A DNA stretch of 6,476 nucleotides, taken from Proteobacteria bacterium UBA7420 (GTDB taxonomy: Bacteria; Pseudomonadota; Gammaproteobacteria; Magnimaribacterales; D2472). Made by a program: the position numbers and the translations under genes. Under the pieces are notes generated by a model. It worked only from the letters and a program-made list of their open reading frames with translations, did no database searches and was not told the DNA's origin. The stretch covers positions 1 through 6,476 of the forward strand of contig DKMG01000037.1 in assembly GCA_002469975.1 (NCBI GenBank), in the 5' to 3' direction. Shown here piece after piece: positions 5,997 to 6,476 of the stretch; position 1 is the first letter of the stretch, and each line of letters starts with the position of its first letter.

Positions 5997-6476
5997 ATGC
6001 TGCACCAACGAACAATTAAAAATCCCATTAAAGCAGTTGGTGTTGGTCTGCACAGTGGGAAAGATATGAATTTAGAGTTGCTCCCAGCTCCTATAAATGC
6101 AGGCATTACCTTTATTCGAACAGATTTAGATCCTGAGATTGAAATTCCTGCAATCTTTGAGTATGTGGGTGATACGACACTGTCTACAGCTCTTTTTAAA
6201 GAGGGCTATAAGATTGGAACCATAGAGCATCTTCTGTCTGCGATTGCTGGCCTTGGGATCGATAACTGCGTCATTAAGGTGGATGGGCCCGAGATTCCAA
6301 TCATGGATGGTAGCGCCAGCCCATTTGTATTTTTAATCCAATCAGCAGGCCTCGAGATTCAAGATGAGCTCAAAAAATTTATTAAAGTTAAAAAAGAAGT
6401 GCGGGTTGAGCGAGGGGATACTTACGCAGCTATTAAGCCTTTTGATGGGTTCAAAGTCTCTTTTGAGATAGATTTC
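5997..6476 (+). CDS. lpxC: LpxC, UDP-3-O-acyl-N-acetylglucosamine deacetylase, N-terminal half (cut by window edge)
   Basis: LpxC is the zinc-dependent cytoplasmic deacetylase that commits UDP-3-O-acyl-GlcNAc to lipid A synthesis. The frame is open from the ATG to the right edge, exactly 160 codons of about 300. Visible landmarks are QRTIKNPIKAVGVGLHSG (4-21), the domain I motif GTIEHLLSAIAGLGIDN (74-90) with the catalytic Glu77 and zinc ligand His78 (E. coli E78 and H79), PEIPIMDGSASPFVFLI (98-114), and KPFDGFKVSFEIDF at the edge, where domain II begins. The other zinc ligands (E. coli H238, D242) and the general base H265 lie outside the window. A weak GAGAGA precedes the ATG by three bases. 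It follows rlmB by 39 bp on the same strand, instead of the ftsZ-lpxC order typical of gammaproteobacteria. The identification is secure. Confidence 0.96.
   Translation, partial: MLHQRTIKNPIKAVGVGLHSGKDMNLELLPAPINAGITFIRTDLDPEIEIPAIFEYVGDTTLSTALFKEGYKIGTIEHLLSAIAGLGIDNCVIKVDGPEIPIMDGSASPFVFLIQSAGLEIQDELKKFIKVKKEVRVERGDTYAAIKPFDGFKVSFEIDF

Noticed and set aside
5882..6106. Minus-strand open frame across the rlmB end and lpxC start
   Set aside because: It is antisense to two well-identified proteins and has no domain, signal peptide or ribosome binding site.

Overview
The window looks like chromosomal DNA of an AT-rich gammaproteobacterium. The evidence is the adjacent rnr-rlmB pair, the gammaproteobacterial character of RNase R, RlmB and LpxC, and two TonB-dependent outer-membrane receptors. 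The low GC content and compact layout would suit an oligotrophic marine lineage such as SAR86, but that placement is inference from remembered sequence character, not a search.

The left half is transcribed leftward. Reading along the minus strand from about 3715 down, a 90-residue exported protein with a CxxC motif comes first. It is followed after 42 nt by a ZnuD-type receptor of 715 residues with four His/Asp/Glu-rich segments, preceded by a textbook AGGAGG ribosome binding site. A 12-bp stem-loop follows the receptor's stop codon. A second, unrelated TonB-dependent receptor then starts at 1139 and runs off the left edge (379 codons visible). The first two genes probably form a zinc or other transition-metal acquisition operon. 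The ligand of the second receptor is unknown.

The right half is transcribed rightward from a 51-bp divergent intergenic region: a short RNase R, RlmB (23S rRNA Gm2251 methyltransferase) overlapping it by 11 nt, and the first 160 codons of lpxC (first committed step of lipid A synthesis). This is a housekeeping module for RNA turnover, ribosome maturation and outer-membrane biogenesis.

The most notable features are: (i) RNase R has only the RNB and S1 domains. An in-frame stop abuts its ATG and another gene occupies the upstream DNA, so the usual N-terminal cold-shock domains cannot be encoded there. (ii) rnr has no Shine-Dalgarno sequence and has a TATAAT box placed so that transcription could begin almost at the ATG. 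(iii) The ZnuD-like receptor has four metal-binding-type loops and a small secreted companion with a predicted N-terminal histidine. (iv) One arm of the receptor's 3' hairpin is complementary at 11 of 12 positions to its own ribosome binding site and start codon. No RNA genes, insertion sequences, integrase genes or CRISPR arrays were seen.
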